From a virus, in IMG/VR virus record IMGVR_UViG_3300036859_000066, positions 1 through 39,326 of that record: DNA of 39,326 nt; one strand, 5' to 3'. Positions 15,957 through 24,234 of this stretch are shown piece by piece. The notes beneath the pieces are model-generated. The model had not been told where the DNA came from and made no database searches. It saw only the letters and a list, made by a program, of their open reading frames with translations. The translations under genes and the position numbers were made by a program. Numbering within the stretch: position 1 is the stretch's first letter; each line of letters starts with the position of its first letter.

Positions 15957-17056
15957 TACTCGCCGTTCAGGATTGCGTCTGCCGCATCGAGAACATCTTG
16001 GTCTGAGCCGGGCGCCTGTGCCCCGGGCTGCTGGCCCTCGTTGACGATATCCGCGTAGCCGGAATCGAGGTTGTTAATGAAGTCCTCCAGGTCTTTGATC
16101 TTCTGCGCCGTGGAGCTTTCGTAGTCGCGCCTAGTCGGAAGTTTCGACTGGTCAAGCTTGGTTTCGTAGTCCGACATTGCGCCGACGCCGGGCGTGCGCG
16201 TAAGCGAGGTGATCGTGGAGCGGAACTGGTCCACCGCCGCGTCGAAGTTGCTGCCGGCCTCAGTCGGCAACCTGCCCGCAAGGAAGGGGCCCGCCGATAT
16301 CGCGCCGTCCTTTCCGGTGAGTGCCGCCCATTTTTCCTTGATGTTCGCAAGCTGCTGGCGGGCGATGCCGACAGTGCGAACCTTGTCCCGCGCCGCCTGC
16401 AACTCCTTGGCGCTGTAGCGGGTATTGTTCTGCGCTCGCGGGGCGGGCGCCGGCTGGCCCACCGCGCCCTCGGGGGTCTGGTAGACAAAGCCCGTGGGCG
16501 AGTTCTTGTCTGCAACCGGGACCGGACGGCCGCCGCCCTTCGGGGCGCTTTCCGTTGCCCTGTTGTGCCGCTTGGTTTCGTCCAGAGCTGCGGACTGGCG
16601 CTTGTCGTCTTGCGTCTTGAAATGCAGGTCCAGCGCGTTCTTCGCGCCCATCAGCTTCGGCAGGATCATGCCAAGCTCGCCCGCGTTGAATTCCTGCCCG
16701 AACTGCTGCAACTCCTGCTGATCGTACAACGGGGAGCCGTCGTCAAAGCGTTCCGAGGCAAGCCCGCCCAGCTCGCGCTTGAAGTCCTCCTGCATCGCCG
16801 CATGGGCGGACTGCTCGCTGAAGCCCTGTTCTTTGAGGCTCTGGTACTTCATGAACAGCCCGACGCCCCTGTCAGCCAAGGAGCTGATCTTTTTATGCGT
16901 GCGCTTTTCCTGCATCTGCTGCTGTTTGGCCGCGTCGCGCTGCTGCATGGCGTCCTTCATCTGAAAGACCTGCAACGTGTTGCCGAACTGCTGCTGTTGC
17001 TGGCGCGGGTCCGCGCCCATGGCGCTAAGCGGAATCTGGGGGTCTAACTGAGCCAT
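15956..17056 (-). CDS. DNA ejection / internal virion protein, 366 aa
   Basis: A Gln-rich N-terminus (QQQQQF...MQQRDAAKQQQMQEKR) with coiled-coil character, a Pro/Ala-rich linker around 170-205, and a helical C-terminal half. This composition and the position between two other ejection proteins fit a P22 gp7/gp16-type internal virion protein. The exact homology cannot be set by eye. Confidence 0.75.
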   Translation of the reverse strand: MAQLDPQIPLSAMGADPRQQQQQFGNTLQVFQMKDAMQQRDAAKQQQMQEKRTHKKISSLADRGVGLFMKYQSLKEQGFSEQSAHAAMQEDFKRELGGLASERFDDGSPLYDQQELQQFGQEFNAGELGMILPKLMGAKNALDLHFKTQDDKRQSAALDETKRHNRATESAPKGGGRPVPVADKNSPTGFVYQTPEGAVGQPAPAPRAQNNTRYSAKELQAARDKVRTVGIARQQLANIKEKWAALTGKDGAISAGPFLAGRLPTEAGSNFDAAVDQFRSTITSLTRTPGVGAMSDYETKLDQSKLPTRRDYESSTAQKIKDLEDFINNLDSGYADIVNEGQQPGAQAPGSDQDVLDAADAILNGE

Positions 17057-18076
17057 TTATGATCCCGCCGGCTTGTTGAACAAGGCCTGTTGTAATTGGT
17101 AGTTCTGCCAAGCGTTCGTCGCGCCCTGGATGCCGCTGTTGATCGCATTGGCTGAACCAACCTGACCAGCCGCCAGCGAGTTACCAATGCCGAGCGCGTT
17201 GTTGCCGATGGTCTGCCCGGCTTGCCCAAGGGCGTTTGCCGCAGTCGCTCCGGTGGCCTGTGAGGCGGTCTGACCGATACCGGCGAGTGACGCCATGCGG
17301 TTGAACAAGTCCGACTGCTGGCCCGTGTAGCGGTTGTAGGCGTTGCCGTATTCCTGCGAGGCGTAGTCCTGCGAGAACCGCGAAAGGTCTTTCAGCGTTG
17401 AGCCGGAAAGCTGCATCCCGCGAGCAGCAGCACTGTTCTCGATAGCGCCCAAGTTCTGGTCTAGCCGGAACTTGTAGGAGGGGTCCATCTGCAAATCAGA
17501 AAGCGTGGGGGCGCGAGTTAGATAGCCAAATTCCGCGCCCGGCGCTCCGGGTGCGGGCATGCCTGGGATGAGTGAGCGCGGGTCCGTGCCGGTGACGGCG
17601 GGGAACTTCATGGGGCCGCTGCCGCCCATTGCATCGAAGGTGTTTTGCAGCCCCGTGATGCCGAAGTCCGGCCTGTTGCCGGTGGTGAGGCTCCCCAAAA
17701 AAGTCGAGTTGGCGATGGACTCGGCGGTATCCCTCGCGTAGTCCCCGCCGTGCATGGTGTCGCTTCCGCCGGGCGCGTAACTGCCACTAGGCGCGGCCCC
17801 GCCGTAACCCGAGCCCATGCCATCAGGGAACGCCTGCCGGGGGTCAATGCCGAGCATGGACGCGAGCTGATAGAGCCCCAGCGTGCCGATGTTCCGGCCC
17901 GGGGCGGTGGCATAGGCCTGCGCGCCGATCTGATCGAGTGCGGTCTGCCGGGCAACGTCGGACGAATAAACGCCCGCTCTGGCTTGTGTATTCGCGGCAT
18001 CCCGAGCGGCATTCGCGGCCAGCATTCCGCCGCCAATTGAACCCGCTGCGCCGATTATCGCGCCGGCTGCGGGCAT
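17057..18076 (-). CDS. DNA ejection (P22 gp20-like) protein, 339 aa
   Basis: It begins with a Gly/Ala-rich hydrophobic segment (AGAIIGAAGSIGGGMLAANA) followed by helices with Gln/Asn/Ala (DPSYKFRLDQNLGAIENSAAARGMQLSGS). The C-terminus is Gly/Ala/Asn-rich. This pattern is typical of DNA-transfer proteins that cross membranes during injection. It overlaps the end of the upstream acetyltransferase-like gene by 22 bases and abuts the next ejection gene. Confidence 0.8.
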   Translation of the reverse strand: MPAAGAIIGAAGSIGGGMLAANAARDAANTQARAGVYSSDVARQTALDQIGAQAYATAPGRNIGTLGLYQLASMLGIDPRQAFPDGMGSGYGGAAPSGSYAPGGSDTMHGGDYARDTAESIANSTFLGSLTTGNRPDFGITGLQNTFDAMGGSGPMKFPAVTGTDPRSLIPGMPAPGAPGAEFGYLTRAPTLSDLQMDPSYKFRLDQNLGAIENSAAARGMQLSGSTLKDLSRFSQDYASQEYGNAYNRYTGQQSDLFNRMASLAGIGQTASQATGATAANALGQAGQTIGNNALGIGNSLAAGQVGSANAINSGIQGATNAWQNYQLQQALFNKPAGS

Positions 18077-18528
18077 GGGTCGCTCTCTCTCATTGGTATC
18101 TCCATCGTGAGAATGGCTTGGTCAATCAACCGGCCATCCTTCAAAAAACTGTTTGGTAGGATTCCCTGCAATCTCATTCCAACCGCTTCAGCCAGCCGCC
18201 TTGCCCGGACGTTTCCCTTCGGAATCCGGGTGAGCAGGCACTTGCATGGGGTGTTCTGGCGCAGCCATTCGGCGCACGCCGTGACGTATTCGAGCGAGTG
18301 TTCCCGGTACTCTGGAAGCACTGCGCTATGCACCTCCCAGACAATCCGGGTGTGCGGGTGAAACAGAAAGCACGCGCCGCCTTCCTCGGGCCTCAGATAA
18401 ATCGCGTGCTCGTTTACAACCGGCTCCCACTTGTCTGCGGGAGGGTCGTGGTCCTCCGAGACAAACGGGTAGATGCTTGGATGCGTAAAGACCGAACGGA
18501 TATATTCCCGGTCGGTGGTGCGAATCAA
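18055..18528 (-). CDS. GNAT-like phage protein, 157 aa
   Basis: Start chosen at TTG 18528, which overlaps the upstream TGA as TTGA; a GTG at 18555 in frame is possible. The layout fits the GNAT fold: a HPSIYPFVSED start, strands around IYLRPEEGGACFLFHPH, then VWEVHSAVLPEYREHSLEYV and NVRARRLAEAVGM. The last element corresponds to the N-x-x-A-x-x-h-h-e-k-h-G-f motif of acetyltransferases. Similar proteins occur next to head-neck genes of podoviruses. Substrate unknown. Confidence 0.78.
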   Translation of the reverse strand: MIRTTDREYIRSVFTHPSIYPFVSEDHDPPADKWEPVVNEHAIYLRPEEGGACFLFHPHTRIVWEVHSAVLPEYREHSLEYVTACAEWLRQNTPCKCLLTRIPKGNVRARRLAEAVGMRLQGILPNSFLKDGRLIDQAILTMEIPMRESDPCPQPAR

Positions 18529-18749
18529 ACTGTATTTCCCGCAGCGTCCTGCCACACCACGGGGCTAATCGTCTTCACCCAGATGGGAAGGTTTAGGGTC
18601 GTATCGAAGTAGGTGCGGCCGATCCACAAACGTGCAATGGGCCTGTTTGCCGTCGTGCCGCTCTGCTGTACCGCGAACAGAATCAAGAACGCCTGCGCGA
18701 ACCAGCCAACGTCCGGCGGGTCGGCTGGCGGTCCGATTACTTGGCTCAC
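18525..18749 (-). CDS. Hypothetical virion-region protein, 74 aa
   Basis: A small mixed protein with a hydrophobic segment (WFAQAFLILFAVQQSG) and a beta-like C-terminus (RLWIGRTYFDTTLNLPIWV). It overlaps the gp10-like gene upstream and the GNAT-like gene downstream by four bases. It may be a small tail or neck component. No family is recognised. Confidence 0.68.
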   Translation of the reverse strand: MSQVIGPPADPPDVGWFAQAFLILFAVQQSGTTANRPIARLWIGRTYFDTTLNLPIWVKTISPVVWQDAAGNTV

Positions 18750-20197
18750 TGCGCCCTGCCGTGGACCTTCCAGGTGCCGCGTGCGATGCAGAACTTAACC
18801 GGGTCGGTCATGGAGAACCGAAAGACAAAATCCTCTGCGGAGCCACACCGACGCACTTCTACGCGGGTCAGGTACTCGCCAAGGGCACCAATGTCTATCC
18901 ACTGCTCCGGGCTGTACGAGCGCCCGCCGTCCCGCGATACCTCGACCATCAACTGCGGGTCAGAGCCCTGCCCGGTTTCCAGCCCCACGCCGGTTTCCAT
19001 TTCAAGGCGCAGGGCGTCAATCGTGAATCTGTTTCCGCCTCGCGTCAGATGGCGGGTGGCAACAATGCGCTTGATTACTGCGCCATCGTCCGAATAGGCC
19101 GAAGAATCCAGCTCGTACACCTCTGGGTTGCTCTGGCGGTAGTCCGTGATGTACGTCTTGCCGTTGATGACCAGCGAGTGCTGCCCGATGTGCCGGCCCG
19201 TCGCTGTCGGCCCCGTGGAATCCTCGCTCCAAATCTGCGTTGAGGCGTCAAAGCGCCACGTCTTGTTAGCCGAGGGGAACGTGATCTGATACATGGGGTG
19301 CCCGTCGAGCAGATACGACAGGGCCACCGCATCGCTCTTTGTTGCGTAGGCGTTGATTGCGTTCTCAACGTCTGAGTCGGAAGCGCGCTCCACGCCCCAG
19401 CCGTTGATGCGCATGACCTGCACTTGTCCCTGCGCGTTCTGCCCGAGGAAGTACAGCATGTTGTCCAGCTTGGCCCGGCTGAAGGGCGCCGCAAGGCCCC
19501 AATTCTGTGTTGCGCTAGTCACGGGAGCGAAGGGGAAATCCAGCGCCCCAATCGGTTGCCACGCCTCCAGGGTCTTGGTGCCGAACGGGACCAGATGCCC
19601 GCGATAGGTGTCAACAGCGGCCAGATTGTCTGAGGCCTGCTCCGCTGTGGCGAAGTTCGTGCCGCTCCAGGCGGTGCCGTCGTAACTGTCGCTGATGTTG
19701 AAGCGGCCGGGGTATCCGGGGTTGTCCACCACAAAACGTCCGGTGAGGCAGGTAATCGTCCGCGCCCCATCAGGAAAGTCGCTATCGCTGATAACCGCAA
19801 GCGTGCTGCTGCTGGTGTCGAATCCCGTCAGCAGATAGCCGGCCGTGCCATCAACAAACGCGAGCTGCGTTCCGTTGTCCGCCATGCTCACGTTGCCCGA
19901 CGTGGACAGGATGACGCCGGTAAACGTGGTCTGTGTGAGCAGGTCGGCCGTGACTCGGTACAGCGTGTCCCCGGCCACGATGTAGGCGTAGTTCTCGCCC
20001 TCATGAACACCCCGGATGGGCCCGTTAGGTGTCGGTGAGAGCGTCAGCCGATTGGTGAGGCCGGGGCGGCCAACAACCACCACGTTCGCCTTGTCGCCGT
20101 CGGGCCGAATCTCGAAGTAAACATTGACGCGACGTTGGGCGGTAATCGTGGCGGCTTTGGACAGCGTGCCGCTGCCCCAAAGCTGGACCGGCTCCAC
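18746..20197 (-). CDS. P22 gp10-like packaged-DNA stabilisation protein, 483 aa
   Basis: GTG 20197 directly follows the upstream stop. Repeated beta-propeller-like blades are seen in the middle (YIVAGDTLYRVTAD, MADNGTQLAFVDGTAGYLL, GRFVVDNPGYPGRFNISDSYDGTAW). The C-terminal region contains RLEMETGVGLETG...VEVSRDGGRSYSPEQW. This set of motifs and the position directly after the gp4-like gene match P22 tail-hub gp10 proteins, which plug the portal after packaging. Confidence 0.85.
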   Translation of the reverse strand: MEPVQLWGSGTLSKAATITAQRRVNVYFEIRPDGDKANVVVVGRPGLTNRLTLSPTPNGPIRGVHEGENYAYIVAGDTLYRVTADLLTQTTFTGVILSTSGNVSMADNGTQLAFVDGTAGYLLTGFDTSSSTLAVISDSDFPDGARTITCLTGRFVVDNPGYPGRFNISDSYDGTAWSGTNFATAEQASDNLAAVDTYRGHLVPFGTKTLEAWQPIGALDFPFAPVTSATQNWGLAAPFSRAKLDNMLYFLGQNAQGQVQVMRINGWGVERASDSDVENAINAYATKSDAVALSYLLDGHPMYQITFPSANKTWRFDASTQIWSEDSTGPTATGRHIGQHSLVINGKTYITDYRQSNPEVYELDSSAYSDDGAVIKRIVATRHLTRGGNRFTIDALRLEMETGVGLETGQGSDPQLMVEVSRDGGRSYSPEQWIDIGALGEYLTRVEVRRCGSAEDFVFRFSMTDPVKFCIARGTWKVHGRAQ

Positions 20198-21157
20198 CTA
20201 GGCCCCGGGCTCGAAGTATCGCGTTTCCGTTTCCGGGTACGCCGAGCGGGCGCCGGCAAGGGCCATTGTGTAATTCGCCTCAAGTTCGTTCGTCCACACC
20301 GCCCCGAACATGGGCGCGATTAGCTTGGCAAGTCCCAACACAACCGGCAGATACCAGACCTGCGGCATGTCCAGTTCGTCAGCAGCCGCCGTCATGTCCT
20401 CGATGGGCTCAAGCCATACAACGTGCAGTTTCTTGGTCACATCGGACACGCCGGCCACGTCCAGGTACAGGACGCCGTTGGTTAGCTGCGGCTCGTAGTA
20501 GACCGCCGAAGGGTCGCCGCTGGTCGTCGTGTCGGCCTTGGACGGCAGGAGCATGAATTCCTGCATCGTCATGAACCGCACGGGAACGTCGCTGTTGTCT
20601 ATATCCCGAAGCACTACGGCCTCAAGGTTGTCCGGGCGGTTGGCCTTGGTCGTGTAGTTGAAAACGTAGTTTCCCGAGGCGGCGCTGTCGCCCGTCGGGA
20701 TGCCCGTGGTAATCGTGATCGTGGAGCCCGAGGGGGCGCCGTTAATCGTCGTCCAGTGAATGTCCCCGCTGTCCAGCTCGATGCCGATGTAATCACCGCT
20801 TGAGGCGTTCGTGATCGCGCTACAGGTCAGGGTGGTATCTGCGGCAGGGCTCGCGGCAGTCAGGGTGCGGCTGTAGGTCGTTTCGGACCAATGACCGCCC
20901 GAAGGGCCCAGCGAGAATGAGTTGGTGTCTTCCTCAAAGTACAGGTCGGCCCTGCGGCGTTTCCAGAGCTTGAGCCCGGGCGCAAAATCCGCGCGGGCCA
21001 TCCACCCCTTAAGCATCATGTTCAAAAAGTCGGTAACGTCTACCGCCTCGTTCGCGTCGGGCGTACCGTTACCAGGCAGTGCGCCAATGGACTTCATGGC
21101 GAGCGAGCGGATTTTCGTCAGCGAGGTGCTGTAGGTGACAGTCCCGGATGTGGTCAC
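20198..21157 (-). CDS. P22 gp4-like head-completion protein, 319 aa
   Basis: GTG start in a GTGA overlap with the GT9-like gene. The N-terminal helical part (DVTDFLNMMLKGWMARADF) and the C-terminal segment (MPQVWYLPVVLGLAKLIAPMFG...YETETRYFEPG-like ending) resemble P22 gp4-type tail accessory proteins. These bind the portal and seal the DNA. A beta-rich Ser/Thr/Gly segment around 95-165 is inserted between them. The position between portal/capsid and gp10 fits. Confidence 0.8.
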   Translation of the reverse strand: MTTSGTVTYSTSLTKIRSLAMKSIGALPGNGTPDANEAVDVTDFLNMMLKGWMARADFAPGLKLWKRRRADLYFEEDTNSFSLGPSGGHWSETTYSRTLTAASPAADTTLTCSAITNASSGDYIGIELDSGDIHWTTINGAPSGSTITITTGIPTGDSAASGNYVFNYTTKANRPDNLEAVVLRDIDNSDVPVRFMTMQEFMLLPSKADTTTSGDPSAVYYEPQLTNGVLYLDVAGVSDVTKKLHVVWLEPIEDMTAAADELDMPQVWYLPVVLGLAKLIAPMFGAVWTNELEANYTMALAGARSAYPETETRYFEPGA

Positions 21158-22512
21158 GCGGCCCTCTTGAACTTGTTAGCCAGCACGGCCTCAACGGCGG
21201 CCCAGCAGGTATCGGCGGAAATCTGTGACTGGCACATGGCGGCCCCGGCTTCCTCGTCCTTCCAGCAATGCGACCAGTTGTGGTGAAGCCTCAGGCACGG
21301 GTAGCAATGCACCGATAGCGGCGGGGTCAACGACTCGCAATTCACCCAATCCCGACTCAGGGACTCCTTGGGCGAGTGCGACAGGAAAAGAACCTTGGGC
21401 ACTGGCCTGTGACTGGCCGCGTTAAGGACGCCGGTTTCCGGGCCAATTACGAGGTCGGCAAATTCGATAAACGCCAAGCTCTGGCGGATGCTCCACTTGC
21501 CGCACATCCTGTGAACCCGTGGCTCGCTCTCCCAGCCCGTTTCCAGAACTTCGCATTCCGGCCCGCCCACCAGAACAACATGCGCCTCGGGGCAGCTCAG
21601 GAACAGGCGCGCAATGATCTGGTCCAGATACGGCCAGTGCTTATGAACAGACGAGCCCGACAGTGACCACAGCGCCACGAACGCGCCCATCTTTGCCCGC
21701 TGCTTTCTGGCCCACTCTGTTTCCTCGGGCGTCGGGTAGAACCGCACCTGTGGGTCATGCGGCAGGCCGGCAAGCTCGTGCTGGAACTCGACGTAGTTGC
21801 GCGTCATGTACTTGCGGCGAAGTTCTACGGGCCACTCATGGTTTGCCCTGTTCGGCAGGGCCAGCCACGCGCCCTCTACCGACTCCGACAGGTTCACGAA
21901 CTTGTCAAACTTGGTGCGCTGGTAGTTCCAGAAATCCACTAGCCGCACATTCGGCACCTGATCGCGGTCAAGCACCATAAGCCTGTCGATGTTCGGGTCA
22001 TGCGTGATTACATCGGCTCCGGGGCTCTGGGCGATTACCGTAACGTGATAGCCCTGTTTCTTGAGCCCGGCCCACACACTGGACGCCTGCATCATGTCGC
22101 CGAAGGCTCCGCACCTGTACACCAGCGCGGTCTTGCCCTGCGGCTTGTCCTTGTAGCTCTCCCGGCACTTGCCCGAGGTCAGCTTCTTGTAGACCGCCAG
22201 CCCCTCGATCTTGCTAACGCAGTCCCAGATACCGTCCGGCTCGCCCTCGCCGGTTACGCACAGATGCCCGCCGGGGCGAATGACGCGCCAGTATTCGGCG
22301 TGCACCTCCGGCGCTACAACCGCATCAAAGCTTTGGTTGGCGAAGATGCGTAGGTCGTGAACGTCCTTGACCGTTACATCTGGGCTGAGCAACCGCCCGT
22401 CAATCTCTACCGGATGATCGTTGACGTGGATGAAGTGCCGGTAAAGCTTCCCGGCGATGTGCAGCACCTTGCCGCGCGTGTATTCGGGAAGTTCCCAGCG
22501 AATGTCCGTCAA
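21154..22512 (-). CDS. GT9 (heptosyltransferase-family) with N-terminal methyltransferase-like part, 452 aa
   Basis: TTG 22512 overlaps the previous stop as TTGA and has AAGGA upstream. Residues 1-105 look like part of a class I methyltransferase fold (LRIFANQSFDAVVAPEVHAEYWRVIRPGGHLCV), without a clear SAM motif I. From residue 128 the GT9 pattern appears: ALVYRCGAFGDMMQASSVWAG, a VALWSLSGSSVHKHWP segment, VVLVGGPECEVL, and ADLVIGPETGVLNAA in the donor-binding region. GT9 enzymes move heptose from ADP-heptose to LPS or to autotransporter proteins. With gmhA/hldA/hldC in the same phage, ADP-heptose is the natural donor guess. The acceptor is unknown; the neighbours are tail and neck proteins. 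Confidence 0.85.
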   Translation of the reverse strand: MTDIRWELPEYTRGKVLHIAGKLYRHFIHVNDHPVEIDGRLLSPDVTVKDVHDLRIFANQSFDAVVAPEVHAEYWRVIRPGGHLCVTGEGEPDGIWDCVSKIEGLAVYKKLTSGKCRESYKDKPQGKTALVYRCGAFGDMMQASSVWAGLKKQGYHVTVIAQSPGADVITHDPNIDRLMVLDRDQVPNVRLVDFWNYQRTKFDKFVNLSESVEGAWLALPNRANHEWPVELRRKYMTRNYVEFQHELAGLPHDPQVRFYPTPEETEWARKQRAKMGAFVALWSLSGSSVHKHWPYLDQIIARLFLSCPEAHVVLVGGPECEVLETGWESEPRVHRMCGKWSIRQSLAFIEFADLVIGPETGVLNAASHRPVPKVLFLSHSPKESLSRDWVNCESLTPPLSVHCYPCLRLHHNWSHCWKDEEAGAAMCQSQISADTCWAAVEAVLANKFKRAA

Positions 22513-22730
22513 GCGGTCCTTTTCCAAGCGGCCAGGTATGCAATGGCCTCGGCCATACGGGCCGAACACTTGGCCCTGAACCCCTCGGATTTCGGCCTGC
22601 CGCGCATGGCGTCTCCGATCTTTCTGCGCGTTTCGTCCGATTTGTTCTTTCCGGGGTTGGCGTGTCGCGCCATTGCCTCGCGCTGCTTCTGTCGGTATTC
22701 CTCAGTTCTCACATACACGCCGCGCGGCAT
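22509..22730 (-). CDS. NUMOD3-type small DNA-binding protein, 73 aa
   Basis: A basic protein with the pattern NPGKNKSDETRRKIGDAMRG and a second partial copy before it. This matches NUMOD3 motifs usually attached to GIY-YIG or HNH homing nucleases, but no nuclease domain is present. It starts in a TAATG overlap with the tail-collar gene and ends in a TTGA overlap with the GT9 gene. It may be a remnant or a regulatory DNA binder derived from a homing endonuclease. Confidence 0.72.
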   Translation of the reverse strand: MPRGVYVRTEEYRQKQREAMARHANPGKNKSDETRRKIGDAMRGRPKSEGFRAKCSARMAEAIAYLAAWKRTA

Positions 22731-23413
22731 TAACTAACCCGCTTCCAAAAATGGACAATTATGTACGGCTGCAAGTTGTTATGCGCGCCGCCGCCGCCAG
22801 TGTTCTGATTGGTGGCCGTGGCGTTCTGGTTGACCGCCGTCGCGTTCTGATTGACCGCAACGGCCGTTGCCGTGGTTTCCGTCGCTTCGGCCTCGGCCGA
22901 GCTGGTATCCAGCGTGCCGTGTTCGTAGCTCGTCGCGCCGCCCGTCGTGGCGGTTTGCGAAGTGATGATGTGGCTATGCGCGTCCTGCGTGTGCGTGTGC
23001 GCGTTCTGGGTGTGGGTGTGGGCGTCTTGGGTGTGCGTGTGCGCCGGCATTTCTGCGGAGGTCAGCGTGTGCGTCTTTGCGCCGCCCGTTTCCTCGGCCG
23101 TGTCGAATTCGGTTTGGCCGGAGTCAAGACCCACCAGCACCCGGCCGGCGCCGAACGCCTCCCATGTGCCGATGCCAAAGACCGTCGCCGGGTTGGTACT
23201 GACTACGGAGGTGTAGATGCAGCCCACCGGGTAGACGCCCTCTAGGGCTTCTTCAAGCGTGATCCCGCCGCCCTCGCCGGCTTGCGCAGCAATCGCCTGC
23301 GCTATGCGCTCCGGCGTCCATGTCCTCGCCGCAGTCCCCGTACCGGCCTCTGCCTCGGCCTGTGTTGCTACCTGCGGGGCGTTCCAGTCGAGTACGTTGA
23401 AGTTGTCTGCCAC
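22730..23413 (-). CDS. Tail-collar fibre protein with His-x-His repeats, 227 aa
   Basis: GTG 23413. The region around residues 60-110 (YPVGCIYTSV...FGIGTWEAFGAGRVLVGLD...TGGAKTHTLTSAEMPAHTH) is the tail-collar domain pattern. Residues 125-148 contain AHTHTQD/N repeats and residues 187-204 VNQNATA repeats. The protein ends with HNNLQPYIIVHFWKR, the usual C-terminus of this family. The His pairs resemble metal-binding HxH sites in T4-type fibres. It is probably a short fibre near the tail tip. Confidence 0.86.
   Translation of the reverse strand: MADNFNVLDWNAPQVATQAEAEAGTGTAARTWTPERIAQAIAAQAGEGGGITLEEALEGVYPVGCIYTSVVSTNPATVFGIGTWEAFGAGRVLVGLDSGQTEFDTAEETGGAKTHTLTSAEMPAHTHTQDAHTHTQNAHTHTQDAHSHIITSQTATTGGATSYEHGTLDTSSAEAEATETTATAVAVNQNATAVNQNATATNQNTGGGGAHNNLQPYIIVHFWKRVS
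22965..23048 (-). repeat. His-Thr-rich coding tandem repeat
   Basis: On the minus strand the tract codes four alternating HTHTQ(D/N)A / HSH units with near-identical DNA (GCGCACACGCACACCCA-like units). It lies in the collar-fibre gene just after the EMPAHTH motif. Copy number could vary in frame. Confidence 0.85.
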
Positions 23414-23426
23414 GTTAGGCGGCGCG

Positions 23427-24173
23427 TCAGACTATGACGCTGGCTCCAACGCTATAGGTGATGCTGTCGCTGTCGGCGTGCGTGGCGTCAATGCGCCACG
23501 TTCTCGGCAGCAGGTCGGATACCGAAGCGTTCGCGGCGGCGGTGATGCCGGGGTGGACCTTAAGCACGGTTGTCCCGGTGCCGGTGATCGCTGAACTCGC
23601 AAGGATGGTGTAATACTTCCCGCTCAGCGCGTCCTTGCCCTGAATCGTGAACACCACCGAAGGAGTTGCAGATGCGGCGGTCACGTCAATGACCAAGTGC
23701 ATACCGCGCCCGTTGTAGTTGGTGATATCCGATGACTGGTTTGTGGCCGTGCGGGCGGCGGAGGCGAGGATGGTCAGGTCCATATTGTTGCGCCAGCGGT
23801 CCCAAGTCCCCGAAGTGTTGTTGTTCAACGCATAGTTGTTAACACCAATGGAGCGGTTAGCCGTTCCATTGCGGTCAATCAGACCGCCGTGAGTATTGGA
23901 GGCGCTGTCGGCCCCGGCTATGTCATGCGTCGTCGCAATGACGCCCTGGGTGCTTGCCACCAAATCAACTGAGTCTCCGGTTGTGACGGCCGTGATTGCG
24001 CTACTGATGCCGCGCGCACCAACCCGCACTGGATTTCCAACAATGGCCGAGTCGTGCGCGCCAGCGCCCTGCACCGCGCTGGCGGAAGCTCCGGTTGGGG
24101 TCGTGACCGGGATCGCCTCGCCGGACGAATTGCCCTGCACCGTAAGCGGGCTGTCGTAGTTTGCTGATTGCAT
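23427..24173 (-). CDS. Structural (decoration or tail) protein, 248 aa
   Basis: Ser/Thr/Ala/Gly-rich beta protein with an AAGGGA-type SD before ATG 24173. A C-terminal domain around 130-245 shows repeated strands (MHLVIDVTAASATPSVVFTI; YYTILASSAITGTGTTVLKV). It follows terminator 24193-24213, so a read-through or separate transcript must supply it. The family is not recognised. Confidence 0.78.
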   Translation of the reverse strand: MQSANYDSPLTVQGNSSGEAIPVTTPTGASASAVQGAGAHDSAIVGNPVRVGARGISSAITAVTTGDSVDLVASTQGVIATTHDIAGADSASNTHGGLIDRNGTANRSIGVNNYALNNNTSGTWDRWRNNMDLTILASAARTATNQSSDITNYNGRGMHLVIDVTAASATPSVVFTIQGKDALSGKYYTILASSAITGTGTTVLKVHPGITAAANASVSDLLPRTWRIDATHADSDSITYSVGASVIV

Positions 24174-24192
24174 GTTTCTAGTCCCTTAAATG

Positions 24193-24213
24193 AAAACCCC
24201 GCACTCGGCGGGG
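24193..24213 (-). terminator. Intrinsic terminator downstream of the glycosyltransferase cassette
   Basis: On the minus strand CCCCGC/GCGGGG forms a six-pair stem with a five-base loop followed by four U. It lies between the stop of the GT8-like gene (24235) and the start of the next structural gene (24173). The U tract is short, so termination may be partial. Confidence 0.7.
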
Positions 24214-24234
24214 CTTGGCTTGTTGTTGCGGGGG

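Noticed and set aside
17694-17700. Minus-strand U tract in the gp20-like gene
   Set aside because: No hairpin precedes it.
10176-24173. Diversity-generating retroelement acting on the fibre genes
   Set aside because: No reverse transcriptase and no template/variable repeat pair found in the window.
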